Shown here: positions 26,998-35,522 of the stretch, piece after piece
How the letters are laid out: each line of letters begins with the position of its first letter
Numbering within the stretch: the stretch's first letter is position 1
Origin: Acidobacteriota bacterium
GTDB taxonomy: Bacteria > Acidobacteriota > UBA890 > WLXD01
DNA: 35,522 bases
Assembly: GCA_029263335.1 (NCBI GenBank)
Contig: JAJCXS010000134.1
Location: 1 to 35,522, forward strand
Direction: 5' to 3'
Program-made: the position numbers and the translations under genes
Notes under the pieces: generated by a model
What the model was told of the DNA's origin: nothing
What the model saw: the letters and a program-made list of their open reading frames with translations, nothing else
Databases searched by the model: none

Positions 26998-27956
26998 AGT
27001 TGCACGGCGCCCCGCCGAACACAGCTACGACAGCACCCGGGCTGCGCACCACGATTCTGGTCGGCATCGGTGTCGTCCTGGTGCTGGTTGCCACCGGGAA
27101 CGCGGGCGCCCAGTCTCGCGACGCTATCGAGAACACCGACCGGGCCGCCAAGATGATCCAGGAGAGCCAGCTCCCCGAGGCGGTACAGGAACTCGACCGT
27201 GTCCTCGCCACCGACCCCGACTACTGGGAGGCCCACTACCAACGTGGGCGCGCCCTGGCGCTCATGGGCCGCATGCAGGAGGCGCGTGACTCCTTGGTGC
27301 TGGCCGTGGAGCTCAACCCCGGCTTCGCCCATGGCCACTATCTCGCCTGGCTCGCGGCACTCGAAGTGAGGGACTACGCCACGGCCTGGGAGCAAGCTGT
27401 CAGCGCTGAGCTCGCCGGCACCGACATGAGCGAGCACTTCCCCAAGCTCCTCGCCGTCTCGAACGCGCCGGAAGACATCGTCGACCGACTGGGATCCCCG
27501 CGTGTGTTCATGGCACCGTTCGACACCGACGACATCGAGAGCAGCGCCGAGCTTCCTTTCAACCGCAATCCAGCGGCCGAGAACAACCGAATCAGCGAGC
27601 GCCCCGACGCGGTCCAGGGTTCATTCCGCCTGCAGGAGGCGGCCCCGGAACTGCTCGAGCTACATCGGCAGATGCGGCTCGCCGTACAACGCGCCCCCTA
27701 TCTCGGCTTAACACTCGAGCCGCGCGACGCAACGGTCTTTGTGAAGTTCACCATCGACGCCATCGGCGAACGCTCGCCCCGGCAGGTCGCCGGCCTGCTC
27801 GAAGCCGTCGCGGTCGAGACCGGCAAGGCACGTTGGCAGCGTCAGATCGTGCTCCGCGATATCTCGTCGATCGGGGCCATCGTGCCGGAGATCGAGCGCT
27901 ACATCCACGAGATGGAGGGCGAGATCCGCTATCGGCCCGCCGAGCAGCAGCCGTAG
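26994..27956 (+). CDS. Secreted TPR protein
   Basis: A 320-residue protein with an N-terminal hydrophobic segment (about 18-36) and a likely signal-peptidase site at AGA-Q. TPR units follow at about 48-130 (AVQELDRVLATDPDYWEAHYQRGRAL in parts, then MQEARDSLVLAVELNP). The C-terminal half (about 200-320) has no motif I recognise. ATG 26994 overlaps the GWxTD gene stop, so the two are translationally coupled and probably work together in the periplasm. GWxTD proteins are commonly accompanied by TPR partners. Confidence 0.8.
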   Translation: MKLHGAPPNTATTAPGLRTTILVGIGVVLVLVATGNAGAQSRDAIENTDRAAKMIQESQLPEAVQELDRVLATDPDYWEAHYQRGRALALMGRMQEARDSLVLAVELNPGFAHGHYLAWLAALEVRDYATAWEQAVSAELAGTDMSEHFPKLLAVSNAPEDIVDRLGSPRVFMAPFDTDDIESSAELPFNRNPAAENNRISERPDAVQGSFRLQEAAPELLELHRQMRLAVQRAPYLGLTLEPRDATVFVKFTIDAIGERSPRQVAGLLEAVAVETGKARWQRQIVLRDISSIGAIVPEIERYIHEMEGEIRYRPAEQQP

Positions 27957-27976
27957 ACAGCTGCCCGCACTGCTAA

Positions 27977-28006
27977 AACGGGACCGCGGTTTCCCACGGC
28001 CCCGTT
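27977..28006 (+). terminator. First hairpin after the GWxTD/TPR operon
   Basis: AACGGG-A-CCG pairs with CGG-C-CCCGTT around a ten-base loop, 20 bases after the TPR gene stop. There is no long U-run. It may terminate the plus-strand operon or be the first of three consecutive structures. Confidence 0.5.
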
Positions 28007-28050
28007 CAGCGCTTTCGCCCTCAGACTGGCGTGTGTGTTCTTGGCTGGGT

Positions 28051-28084
28051 GTTGGCCCGCCGCTATGGTGCGGCGGCCAGCAAC
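28051..28084. terminator. Second hairpin in the convergent intergenic region
   Basis: GTTGG-CCCGCCGC pairs with GCGGCGG-CCA-GC-AAC around TATGGT, with a small bulge. It is located in the middle of the 216-base gap between the convergent TPR and pilC genes. Direction cannot be decided. Confidence 0.45.
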
Positions 28085-28087
28085 CGG

Positions 28088-28150
28088 CAAAGGCGCGACC
28101 GGCGGCTGATCGAGGTCGTCCCCACTTCCTTGATCAGCCGTCGGCCTTTG
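28088..28150 (+). terminator. Long hairpin downstream of pilC / GWxTD operon
   Basis: A 17-bp stem joins 28099-28115 with 28128-28144, extended by CAAAGG/CCTTTG (28088-28093 with 28145-28150) across a one-sided bulge. Two pairs are G-U in plus-strand RNA and A-C mismatches in minus-strand RNA, so the fold favours the plus transcript, where TTTGTTG follows. It may work as a terminator in both directions; pilC ends 23 bases away. Confidence 0.6.
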
Positions 28151-28172
28151 TTGACCGTTCAGTACGTAGCAA

Positions 28173-29387
28173 CTAGATCTTGTTGATGAGATCGAACATG
28201 GGCAGATACATCGAAACGACGATGCCGCCGATGACCACACCGAGAAAAACGATCATGACCGGCTCGAGCAGCGCCATGAGACCTTCCACCGCCGTGTCGA
28301 CTTCCTCTTCGTAGAACTGGGCGATCTTGGTGAGCATCGTGTCGAGCGCACCAGTTTCCTCGCCGACGGCGATCATCTGCACGACCATCGGCGGGAAAGC
28401 GTTCGAGGCTTTGAGCGGCACGGCGATCGTGCGACCCGCCTCGATGCTCTTGCGCGTGGCCATGACAGCGTCCTTGACCACGCGGTTGCCCGCCGTGTCG
28501 GCGGTAATACCCAGCGCCTCGAGGATCGGCACGCCGGAGGCAACCAGGGTGCCCAACGTGCGACAGAAACGGGCCACCGCGATCTTGCGAATCAGCAAAC
28601 CCGCAACAGGCATCTTCAGCATGAAGCGGTCGATCACGAGTTCACCCGAATCCGTCTTGTAGTAACGCTTCAGGACGAACACGGTGGCGACAACGCTGAT
28701 CACGATCAGCGGCATGTACCCCGCCACGAAGTTCGACGCGAAGACGACGATGCGCGTCGGCAGCGGTAGCTGCGCGCCCAGGCCGGCAAACAGGGTGGCG
28801 AAGGTCGGAATGACCTTCCAGAGAATCACGAGCACGACGCAGCAGGCGACCGAGACGATAACGACCGGATAGATCGACGCCGACTTCACGGCACGCTTCA
28901 GCTTCACCGATTTCTCGATGTACTGCGCGAGGCGCTGCAGGATGATGTCGAGAATACCGCCGGCCTCACCCGCCGCAATCATGTTGCAGTAGAGAGGCGG
29001 GAAGACCTTGGAATGCTGCCCCATCGCGTCGGCGAGGTTGGCACCGCCCTCCATCTCCTCGCGAATCTCGCCGAGGATCTCGCCAAACTGAGGGTTGTCG
29101 GCCTGCTTGGAAAGGATGTCGAGGCACTGCACCAGCGGCAGCCCCGCATCGATCATCACCGAGAACTGCCGCGTGAATACCGCGACCTCTTCCTGGGTGA
29201 CCCTGGTTCGATTGCCCAGCCCGAACGGCAGGGCGAACTTGGTCTTCTGACCGACGACCTCGACCTTGGTGACACGAATGCGCTGTTTGCGCAGGAGCTT
29301 GGCGACGTCGGCGGCCGAACTCGCGGCCAGCTCCCCTGAGGTCATGCTGCCGTCGCGGCCCACTCCGGTGTATTGGTATTGAGCCAT
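28173..29387 (-). CDS. pilC: PilC, type IV pilus inner-membrane platform
   Basis: A 404-residue polytopic protein of the GspF/PilC family, the inner-membrane base on which PilB and PilT act. Two T2SF domains are visible, with repeated features: VFTRQFSVMIDAGLPLVQCLDIL and later FCRTLGTLVASGVPILEALGI, each followed by GGILD / EETGALD-type segments. Three membrane segments are predicted near 170-195, 220-240 and 375-395. ATG 29387 has GGAG at good spacing and follows pilT by three bases. Identification is firm. Confidence 0.96.
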   Translation of the reverse strand: MAQYQYTGVGRDGSMTSGELAASSAADVAKLLRKQRIRVTKVEVVGQKTKFALPFGLGNRTRVTQEEVAVFTRQFSVMIDAGLPLVQCLDILSKQADNPQFGEILGEIREEMEGGANLADAMGQHSKVFPPLYCNMIAAGEAGGILDIILQRLAQYIEKSVKLKRAVKSASIYPVVIVSVACCVVLVILWKVIPTFATLFAGLGAQLPLPTRIVVFASNFVAGYMPLIVISVVATVFVLKRYYKTDSGELVIDRFMLKMPVAGLLIRKIAVARFCRTLGTLVASGVPILEALGITADTAGNRVVKDAVMATRKSIEAGRTIAVPLKASNAFPPMVVQMIAVGEETGALDTMLTKIAQFYEEEVDTAVEGLMALLEPVMIVFLGVVIGGIVVSMYLPMFDLINKI

Positions 29388-29390
29388 TGT

Positions 29391-30572
<1,182 letters not shown>

Positions 30573-30607
30573 CGATGCCTCCAACAGAGCATCTTACGGT
30601 CGGATAT

Positions 30608-30625
30608 AAGCGCAAAACAGCGCTT
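30608..30625. promoter_or_regulatory. Inverted repeat in the pilT leader
   Basis: AAGCGC-AAAACA-GCGCTT, a six-base perfect repeat with a six-base spacer, 36 bases upstream of pilT. It lies between the predicted promoter and the ribosome-binding site. It could be a small operator or a leader hairpin. Confidence 0.35.
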
Positions 30626-30679
30626 GTGGAGGGCGTTCTATGCAGATAGATCGCTAACCCTCTTATTCGCGCTCATCAC

Positions 30680-30709
30680 AATCTATTGCACTCGATTAGA
30701 TTCTGTAAA
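30680..30709 (-). promoter_or_regulatory. Possible sigma-70 promoter of pilT-pilC
   Basis: The minus strand has TTTACA, 18 bases, TAGATT: five and four matches to the -35 and -10 consensus. It is inside the AT-rich 187-base gap between the epimerase and pilT genes. A start near 30673 would leave a leader of about 100 bases. This suggests that pilT-pilC can be transcribed separately from pilB. Confidence 0.45.
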
Positions 30710-30759
30710 TCCCTTTCTGATGTTTATCTTTGCTCATGCACATCATTAGTCACTATTGA

Positions 30760-31740
30760 TCAGTTTGCGTACCACTGCACCGTACGCTCAAGGCCCTCCC
30801 GGAACGAAACCTGCGGAACGAATCCCAGATGTTCGCGGGCGGCATCGATTGCAGATCGGGAATCGCGCACGTCGCCCACACGAGCCGGCTCGAAATCCGG
30901 TTCGATCGCAGTACCGAGAATCTCGTTGAGCGCCGCCACCAGGTCGAGCAGTGAGTAGCACTCGCCGATACCGATGTTCACGGCCACGAATCCGGGCGCA
31001 TCAACCTCGCTTTTCGCCTGGCCTGTTGCCGGGTCGAGACCGGCGGCGAGCAGATTGGCGGCGACGACATCGTCCACGGAGACGAAATCGCGCGACTGCA
31101 AGCCGTCGCCAAAGATCGTCGGCGCCCTCCCCGCGATCATGCGGGTGATGAACTTCGGAATGACCGCGGCATACTCGGAGTTGGGATCCTGGCGTGGCCC
31201 ATAGACGTTGAAGTAACGCAGTCCGGCGGTCCGCATGCCGTGAGTACGCGTCCACAACTCGAGGATTTGTTCGTCGACCGCCTTCGACAGGGCGTAGGGC
31301 GACAAGGGTCTCGGTGTCAGGCCCTCATGCACGGGCATGGTCGCCTCGTCGCCGTAGATCGCGGAGGAGCTGGCCATGACCACCGTATTGGTACCCGCGG
31401 CACGGGCACTCTCGAGCACCTGCACCGTGCCCTCGATATTGACTCGCGCGCTCTGCGCCGGTTCGGCGAACGAGCGCGGTACCGAAGCGATCGCCGCGTG
31501 ATGGAACACGGCCGTACTGTCATCGCAGGCGGCACTCAGCGTAGCGCCGTCGAGAATGTCGCCCTCGACAAGATCCAGCGCACCGGCGTCGGCCGACAGA
31601 TCGACACGGATCTGATCGACGTTGCCGAGCTTGCCCGAGGAGAGGTTGTCGTAGATGACAACCTCGTGTCCCTGAGAGGCAAGGCGAAACGCCACGTGCG
31701 AGCCAATGAACCCCGCACCGCCCGTAACCACGAACTTCAT
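30760..31740 (-). CDS. NAD-dependent sugar-nucleotide epimerase/dehydratase
   Basis: Extended short-chain dehydrogenase, 326 residues, of the UDP-glucose/UDP-GlcNAc 4-epimerase group. The NAD-binding TGGAGFIGSH is at 6-15, catalytic Ser is in MASSSAIYG, and YALSK gives Tyr149 and Lys153. The substrate-side segments LRYFNVYGPRQ and GDGLQSRDFVSVDDV are typical. The ORF extends far upstream only as a shadow of pilB; ATG 31740 overlaps the pilB stop (ATGA), so the two are translationally coupled. The exact sugar is not readable from sequence. A role in surface polysaccharide or pilin glycosylation is inferred from location. Confidence 0.88.
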   Translation of the reverse strand: MKFVVTGGAGFIGSHVAFRLASQGHEVVIYDNLSSGKLGNVDQIRVDLSADAGALDLVEGDILDGATLSAACDDSTAVFHHAAIASVPRSFAEPAQSARVNIEGTVQVLESARAAGTNTVVMASSSAIYGDEATMPVHEGLTPRPLSPYALSKAVDEQILELWTRTHGMRTAGLRYFNVYGPRQDPNSEYAAVIPKFITRMIAGRAPTIFGDGLQSRDFVSVDDVVAANLLAAGLDPATGQAKSEVDAPGFVAVNIGIGECYSLLDLVAALNEILGTAIEPDFEPARVGDVRDSRSAIDAAREHLGFVPQVSFREGLERTVQWYAN

Positions 31741-33527
31741 AGAGCCGTCTCCTTGAGCACCTCGTCGACCGACGTGATGCCCTGCCATATCTTCACCAAG
31801 CCGCTCTCGCGCAATGTGATCATGCCCTCGTTGCGCGCCGTCGCGCGGAGCTCCGCGTTGGTCCCACCGTTGACGATCATGTCGCGGATCTTGGGCGAGA
31901 CCTGCATGACCTCGTACAGGGCGATGCGGCCCTTGTAGCCGGTGTCGTTGCAGCGGTCGCATCCGATCGGTCGGTACACCGTGACGGCCATCGCCTCCTC
32001 GGGCGCGAAGCCGACCTCGACGAGCGCCTCCGGGTCCACCGTCGCGACCTCTCGACACTTCTTGCACAGGCGGCGCACCAGACGCTGGGCGACGATCAGT
32101 TGCACCGATGACGAAACCAGGAATCGCTCCACCCCCATGTCGACCATGCGATTGATCGTGGAGGGCGCGTCGTTGGTATGAAGTGTGGACAGCACGAGGT
32201 GACCCGTTAGCGCAGCCTTGATGGCGATGTTGGCCGTTTCACCGTCACGAATCTCACCGACCAGGACGACATCGGGATCCTGCCGCAGGAACGAGCGCAG
32301 GGCCGAGGCGAAATTGAGGCCGACGTTCTCGTTAATCTGTACCTGGTTGATACCTTCCAGATTGAACTCGACCGGGTCTTCGGCGGTCATGATGTTGGTG
32401 TCGATATCGTTGATGTTGGCGAGCGCCGAGTAGAGAGTGTTGGTCTTGCCCGATCCCGTCGGTCCGGTGACCAGCACGATGCCGAAGGGCATGCGGATCG
32501 CCTCCGTGAACCGGTCGAGCGACTGCTTCTCGAAACCCAGGTCGGCGAGGTTGAGCTTCAACCCCTCCGGATCCAGCAGGCGCATGACGATCTTCTCGCC
32601 CCAGATCGTCGGCAGGGTCGAGACACGCAGGTCGAGTTCGCGCATGCGGTCGTCGAGGCGCATGCGGATCTTGATACGACCGTCCTGCGGCCGGCGGCGC
32701 TCCGAGATATCGAGCTCCGCCATGATCTTCACGCGCGAGGCGATCGCGTGTTGCATGTTCTTGGGCGGCTCCATCGTCTCGTATAGCGTGCCGTCGATGC
32801 GGTATCGGACTCGCAGCCGCTTCTCGTACGGTTCGATGTGGATATCCGATGCGTCACGACGGAGCGCATCGGTGAGAAGCAAGTTGACGAGCTTGATGAC
32901 GGGCGCCTCGCCACTTTCCTCGGAAAGGGCGGCGAGATCGAAGTCTTCCTGTTCCTCGACCACTTCGAGGTCACCCGGGCCGCGGATCTCATCCTCGAGA
33001 TCCGTCATCATCTTGCGCATCTTGGCGTCGGCCTGACCGCCGTAGAGGCGACCGACCGCGTCGTTGATGGCGCGCTCGGTGGCGATCATCGGCTGCACCC
33101 GCAGACCGGTGGCGAACTCGATATCGTCGATCGCAACCACGTCGCTGGGGTCAACCATCGCGAGGTTCAGGTTCTGCGAATCGGCCGCGACGGGAACCGC
33201 CAGGTAGCGACGCGCCATCTCCTGAGGAACGAGACTCAGGATGGTGTCTGGCACCTTGAGCTTGTCGAGATCGGCGGCCGACACGCCATACTGTTGCGCC
33301 AGCAGTTCAACCAGGTCCATCTCGGTGATGAGCTCGAGAACGACCAGCAGATTGCCGAGGCGTTCGCCGGTTTCCGCCTGCATTTGCAGCGCGCGCTCGA
33401 GATCGTCCTCGGACACCTGTCCGGAGTCGACGACGAGCTTCCCCAGACGAGTCGTGGTCGCGCCTCGCCGATTGGCGACGCGATCGCTCGAGCCGTTCAG
33501 GTTTGGCTTGCGTGCGGGTTCACCCAA
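31737..33527 (-). CDS. pilB: PilB, pilus extension ATPase with MshEN domain
   Basis: Hexameric extension motor, 596 residues. N-terminal residues 27-79 hold two tandem RLG...L...L..Q repeats (starting RLGKLVV at 27 and RLGNLLV at 56), the MshEN pattern known to bind c-di-GMP in MshE and PilB; the second copy has Glu where Gly is usual. The catalytic part has Walker A GPTGSGKT at 355-362, DPDVVLVGEIRD as Walker B, the His box TGHLVLSTLHTN, and the zinc cysteines 488, 491, 523 and 526. The start is TTG 33527, supported by AGGA seven bases upstream; no ATG lies before residue 49. It is coupled to the epimerase gene. Confidence 0.95.
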   Translation of the reverse strand: MGEPARKPNLNGSSDRVANRRGATTTRLGKLVVDSGQVSEDDLERALQMQAETGERLGNLLVVLELITEMDLVELLAQQYGVSAADLDKLKVPDTILSLVPQEMARRYLAVPVAADSQNLNLAMVDPSDVVAIDDIEFATGLRVQPMIATERAINDAVGRLYGGQADAKMRKMMTDLEDEIRGPGDLEVVEEQEDFDLAALSEESGEAPVIKLVNLLLTDALRRDASDIHIEPYEKRLRVRYRIDGTLYETMEPPKNMQHAIASRVKIMAELDISERRRPQDGRIKIRMRLDDRMRELDLRVSTLPTIWGEKIVMRLLDPEGLKLNLADLGFEKQSLDRFTEAIRMPFGIVLVTGPTGSGKTNTLYSALANINDIDTNIMTAEDPVEFNLEGINQVQINENVGLNFASALRSFLRQDPDVVLVGEIRDGETANIAIKAALTGHLVLSTLHTNDAPSTINRMVDMGVERFLVSSSVQLIVAQRLVRRLCKKCREVATVDPEALVEVGFAPEEAMAVTVYRPIGCDRCNDTGYKGRIALYEVMQVSPKIRDMIVNGGTNAELRATARNEGMITLRESGLVKIWQGITSVDEVLKETAL

Positions 33528-33762
33528 CGCTGATTCCTAGTCTGTTGCCGCACCCTCCGGGCACAGCTCCCAATCCGTTCATCACGGGCCTCACCCGGAA
33601 TAGACGGCCGTCGGGCAGCGTTGTTCGCACCTGCCCGGCGAGCGCCGTCCGTGCGCCTCGCCAACGTGATTTATCCATCACGAGCAAGGATACGTGGGCT
33701 ACCGGTGCCCCCCAAAGACCAAAAATGCGCATCTGCCGACAGAAAAAGGCGTTCTTGGCCAC
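33520..33762 (-). CDS. Doubtful small ORF upstream of pilB
   Basis: An 80-codon open frame fills most of the 264-base gap between the E5-less pilin-like gene and pilB, and overlaps the pilB start by 8 bases. An internal start would give about 52 residues (MDKSRWRGARTALAG, then LPDGRLFRVRP). There is no recognisable domain, no signal peptide and no convincing ribosome-binding site. It may be a real coupled leader peptide or simply the pilB leader. I see no clear promoter in this gap. Confidence 0.2.
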   Translation of the reverse strand: MAKNAFFCRQMRIFGLWGAPVAHVSLLVMDKSRWRGARTALAGQVRTTLPDGRLFRVRPVMNGLGAVPGGCGNRLGISVG

Positions 33763-33791
33763 CTAACCGCTCAACAACTGCGGTCGGAGAG

Positions 33792-34439
33792 CTATTGGGG
33801 CACGTCTTGGCCGCTCAGGAAGAGCCAGCGCTCGTACCTGTCGTGCGTGCGATAGAGCCGCTTCGTCGCGCCCGTCTTCTTCGACATGACGCCAATAATG
33901 GTGTCGGCGCTGCCGACGCCGCCCGTCGACAATCCCCCCACCCCGCCGCTCAGGCTCGGCCGTTCGAGCGCGGGAGCGATTTGAAGACGTGGCCCCGTAA
34001 TGCCCGGCGCGGTGGACGCCCCGGCGGATTCACCGCCACCGACGAGGCCTTCCTCACCGCCGATTCCATCGACGCCCGGCGCCGGTTGGCCCTGCAGAGC
34101 AGCGATGGTGCCGTCGGCAACATCCGCCTGCCGCAGGATCCGCCATTGACCATCCGGACTCATCGGGTCGCGATACAGGCGCCGCAGACAGTTGCTCTCG
34201 ATTAGCTGTTCGAGTTTCTCCAGCGGCTCGGCACCCTCCGTGGCGCCGTGACAGGCAATGGCCCGCGCGATCTTCTCGCCGCGCCAGATCAACTCGGCTT
34301 CCCGGGCGCGTGTGTCGATCGATCGCCACGAGGTAACGGCAACCGCCAACGCAACATTGACTACCGCCACCGCGACCAGCAAGCCGACCAGTGTGTATCC
34401 CGCCTGATCGCCTCCGTATCCTGGCGCCGGCTTTGTCAT
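33792..34439 (-). CDS. Pilin-like type II secretion family protein lacking Glu5
   Basis: A 215-residue prepilin-like protein. MTKPAPGYGGDQAG is followed by YTLVGLLVAVAVVNVALAVAV: the cleavage Gly and hydrophobic helix are present, but mature position 5 is Gly, not Glu. The body has LRRLYRDPMSPDGQWRILR and IIGVMSKKTGATKRLY-YERWLF, a pattern of a recurrent GspG-related family in Acidobacteriota and beta-proteobacteria. A Gly/Ala-rich linker lies between them. ATG 34439 has GAGG upstream; the frame continues without need to 34505. It follows the GspG-like gene by seven bases. Confidence 0.75.
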   Translation of the reverse strand: MTKPAPGYGGDQAGYTLVGLLVAVAVVNVALAVAVTSWRSIDTRAREAELIWRGEKIARAIACHGATEGAEPLEKLEQLIESNCLRRLYRDPMSPDGQWRILRQADVADGTIAALQGQPAPGVDGIGGEEGLVGGGESAGASTAPGITGPRLQIAPALERPSLSGGVGGLSTGGVGSADTIIGVMSKKTGATKRLYRTHDRYERWLFLSGQDVPQ

Positions 34440-34446
34440 CGACACC

Positions 34447-34857
34447 TCACCACTCCCGATATGGCGTCCCGTCGAGGCTGTCGCCCTCGGCCCCCGACCA
34501 CACATTCCATATGCCCGCCGGTTGCCCCTGGTCGACCATCATCCACGGCGCCACCTCGGTCTCCCAGGTGTCGTCCGCGCGCGTAATCGGGTCGATCGGC
34601 ATCTGGCGCAGGTAGCCAAACTCGACAAGATCTTCGAGTGCTTCGGGGTAAGCGCCCTTGTCGGTGAGGTACTGCTCGAGGGCCTCGCGCATGCGCTGCA
34701 GGTCTTCCTTCAGAACCGCCTCCTTCGCACGCAACGTGGCGTCCTGGTAGGCCGGCAGGGCGAAGGCAACGAGAATTCCCAATACCGCCATCACCACGAT
34801 CAGCTCGAGCAGCGAGAAGCCCTCGGCATGACCTCGACGACGACGCAAATTCCTCAT
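34447..34857 (-). CDS. GspG-like pseudopilin
   Basis: A 136-residue pseudopilin. The basic leader MMRNLRRRRGHAEG-type sequence is followed by FSLLELIVVMAVLGILVAFA with Phe1 and Glu5. The body shows the GspG pattern: LKEDLQRMREALEQYLTDKGAYPEAL (seen in parts), GYLRQMPIDPIT, W-TE, and the final GAEGDSLDGTPYREW. It could serve the pilus or a type II-like system. ATG 34857 shares one base with the stop of the upstream dehydrogenase gene (TGATG), so it is translationally coupled to it. Confidence 0.85.
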   Translation of the reverse strand: MRNLRRRRGHAEGFSLLELIVVMAVLGILVAFALPAYQDATLRAKEAVLKEDLQRMREALEQYLTDKGAYPEALEDLVEFGYLRQMPIDPITRADDTWETEVAPWMMVDQGQPAGIWNVWSGAEGDSLDGTPYREW

Positions 34858-35522
34858 CACTGCGGAGGCTCCTCGCCGGCCCAGCTGAGCACGGCCGTGC
34901 GGAAGCCCGGCTCACGCGCGGCGATACGCTCGTAAACTCCGCCCACCTGATGCCAGGGCACGACCGCCGAGACGAGTTCGGAGGCTGGCAGTTCTCCCGC
35001 CAGAATGAGCTCGATCAGGTAGGCGCAGTTGCGACGAATCGTAAAGCGAATGTCTCGCGGGGCAATGTCGACGTCGGGTGTGTAGCCACAGGCGATAACC
35101 GCCAGCTGCTTGCGGTAGAACCAACGTGGGTCGAGCGGATTGAACGGGGTCGAGTCTTCGCGGCGCCCCGGGAAACCGAGAACACAGACTCTCCCTCCCG
35201 ACCGCGCGATTTCCACGGCAAGCCGATAGTCGTCCCAGGTACTACTGGTCAGCACCACCAGGTCGATTCCCGTGGCCGCCGTGCCGGCGCGGAAGGCCGC
35301 GAGCGCTTCCTCCTGCTGACTCTTGTCGAACACCTGTCGTGCGCCAACCTGACCGCCGGCCTGACGAGCCTCTGCCTGGTCCGACAGTCCGAACACGCGG
35401 GCGCCGAAACGACTGGCAACGGCTACTGTGGCCAGCCCCAACGTGCCGAGCCCCACCACGGCGACGTATTGACCCGGCTTGAGATCGCCGGCAAGCAACG
35501 CCGCGTAGCCCTGATGAAACAG
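34857..35522 (-). CDS. Medium-chain (zinc-type) dehydrogenase, N-terminus outside window
   Basis: The C-terminal 221 residues of an MDR-superfamily dehydrogenase; the frame is open to the window edge. The Rossmann motif VGLGTLGLATVAVASRFGAR is visible, followed by the NAD(P)-domain segments DLVVLTSSTWDDYRLAVEIA and GGRVCVLGFPGR, and the C-terminal SELVSAVVPWHQVGGVYERI. The catalytic zinc-binding domain is not in view, so zinc dependence and substrate cannot be judged. It resembles threonine/sorbitol-dehydrogenase-like and bi-domain oxidoreductase members. Its stop overlaps the pseudopilin start. Confidence 0.85.
   Translation of the reverse strand: MFHQGYAALLAGDLKPGQYVAVVGLGTLGLATVAVASRFGARVFGLSDQAEARQAGGQVGARQVFDKSQQEEALAAFRAGTAATGIDLVVLTSSTWDDYRLAVEIARSGGRVCVLGFPGRREDSTPFNPLDPRWFYRKQLAVIACGYTPDVDIAPRDIRFTIRRNCAYLIELILAGELPASELVSAVVPWHQVGGVYERIAAREPGFRTAVLSWAGEEPPQ

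Overview
The window is GC-rich, almost fully coding DNA from a free-living Gram-negative-type bacterium. An Acidobacteriota origin is the best guess. It rests on the Oar-like TonB-dependent receptor with a carboxypeptidase-regulatory N-terminus, the GWxTD-family protein, the purSQL arrangement and the acidobacterial style of the pseudopilins. This is inference from gene content, not from a phylogenetic marker. I see no mobile element, CRISPR array, tRNA or rRNA.

Region 1 (1-10065, all minus strand) is housekeeping. Transcription runs from an M16 zinc protease through purB-purS-purQ-purL-purF-purM-purN into tyrS, which is cut by the window edge. The genes from purS to purM overlap or nearly touch. 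The set gives PRPP amidotransferase (PurF), GAR formyltransferase (PurN), the three-part FGAM synthase (PurSQL), AIR synthase (PurM) and adenylosuccinate lyase (PurB).

Region 2 (10164-20715 and 28173-35522, mostly minus strand) is a type IV pilus locus. In transcription order it holds: a partial zinc-type dehydrogenase, two pseudopilin-like proteins, pilB, a sugar-nucleotide epimerase, pilT, pilC, (interruption), pilS, pilR, pilA, an ABC-2 ATPase and permease, a TPR protein, pilD, then a minor-pilin set (FimT, PilV, PilW and PilX types). The order pilB-T-C-S-R-A-ABC-pilD resembles, from memory, the Myxococcus xanthus pil cluster with its pilGHI transporter. PilB carries an N-terminal MshEN-type module that suggests c-di-GMP control. 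The pilA upstream region contains a sigma-54 promoter, a likely IHF site and three identical-pattern palindromes (GACAATNNTTGTC) suited to PilR binding.

Region 3 (20776-28150) interrupts the pil cluster between pilC and pilS. It contains a large Oar-like TonB-dependent receptor (minus strand). Divergent from it on the plus strand lie a GntR/FCD regulator, a GWxTD-family secreted protein and a secreted TPR protein. The receptor and regulator share an AT-rich intergenic region with an inverted repeat. The block is bounded by strong hairpins at both ends.

The less expected signals are RNA-level. A hairpin sequesters the Shine-Dalgarno of the fimT-like gene, a compact three-way-junction fold lies between fimT and pilV, a perfect hairpin sits in the pilA leader, and three consecutive hairpins lie between the convergent TPR gene and pilC.
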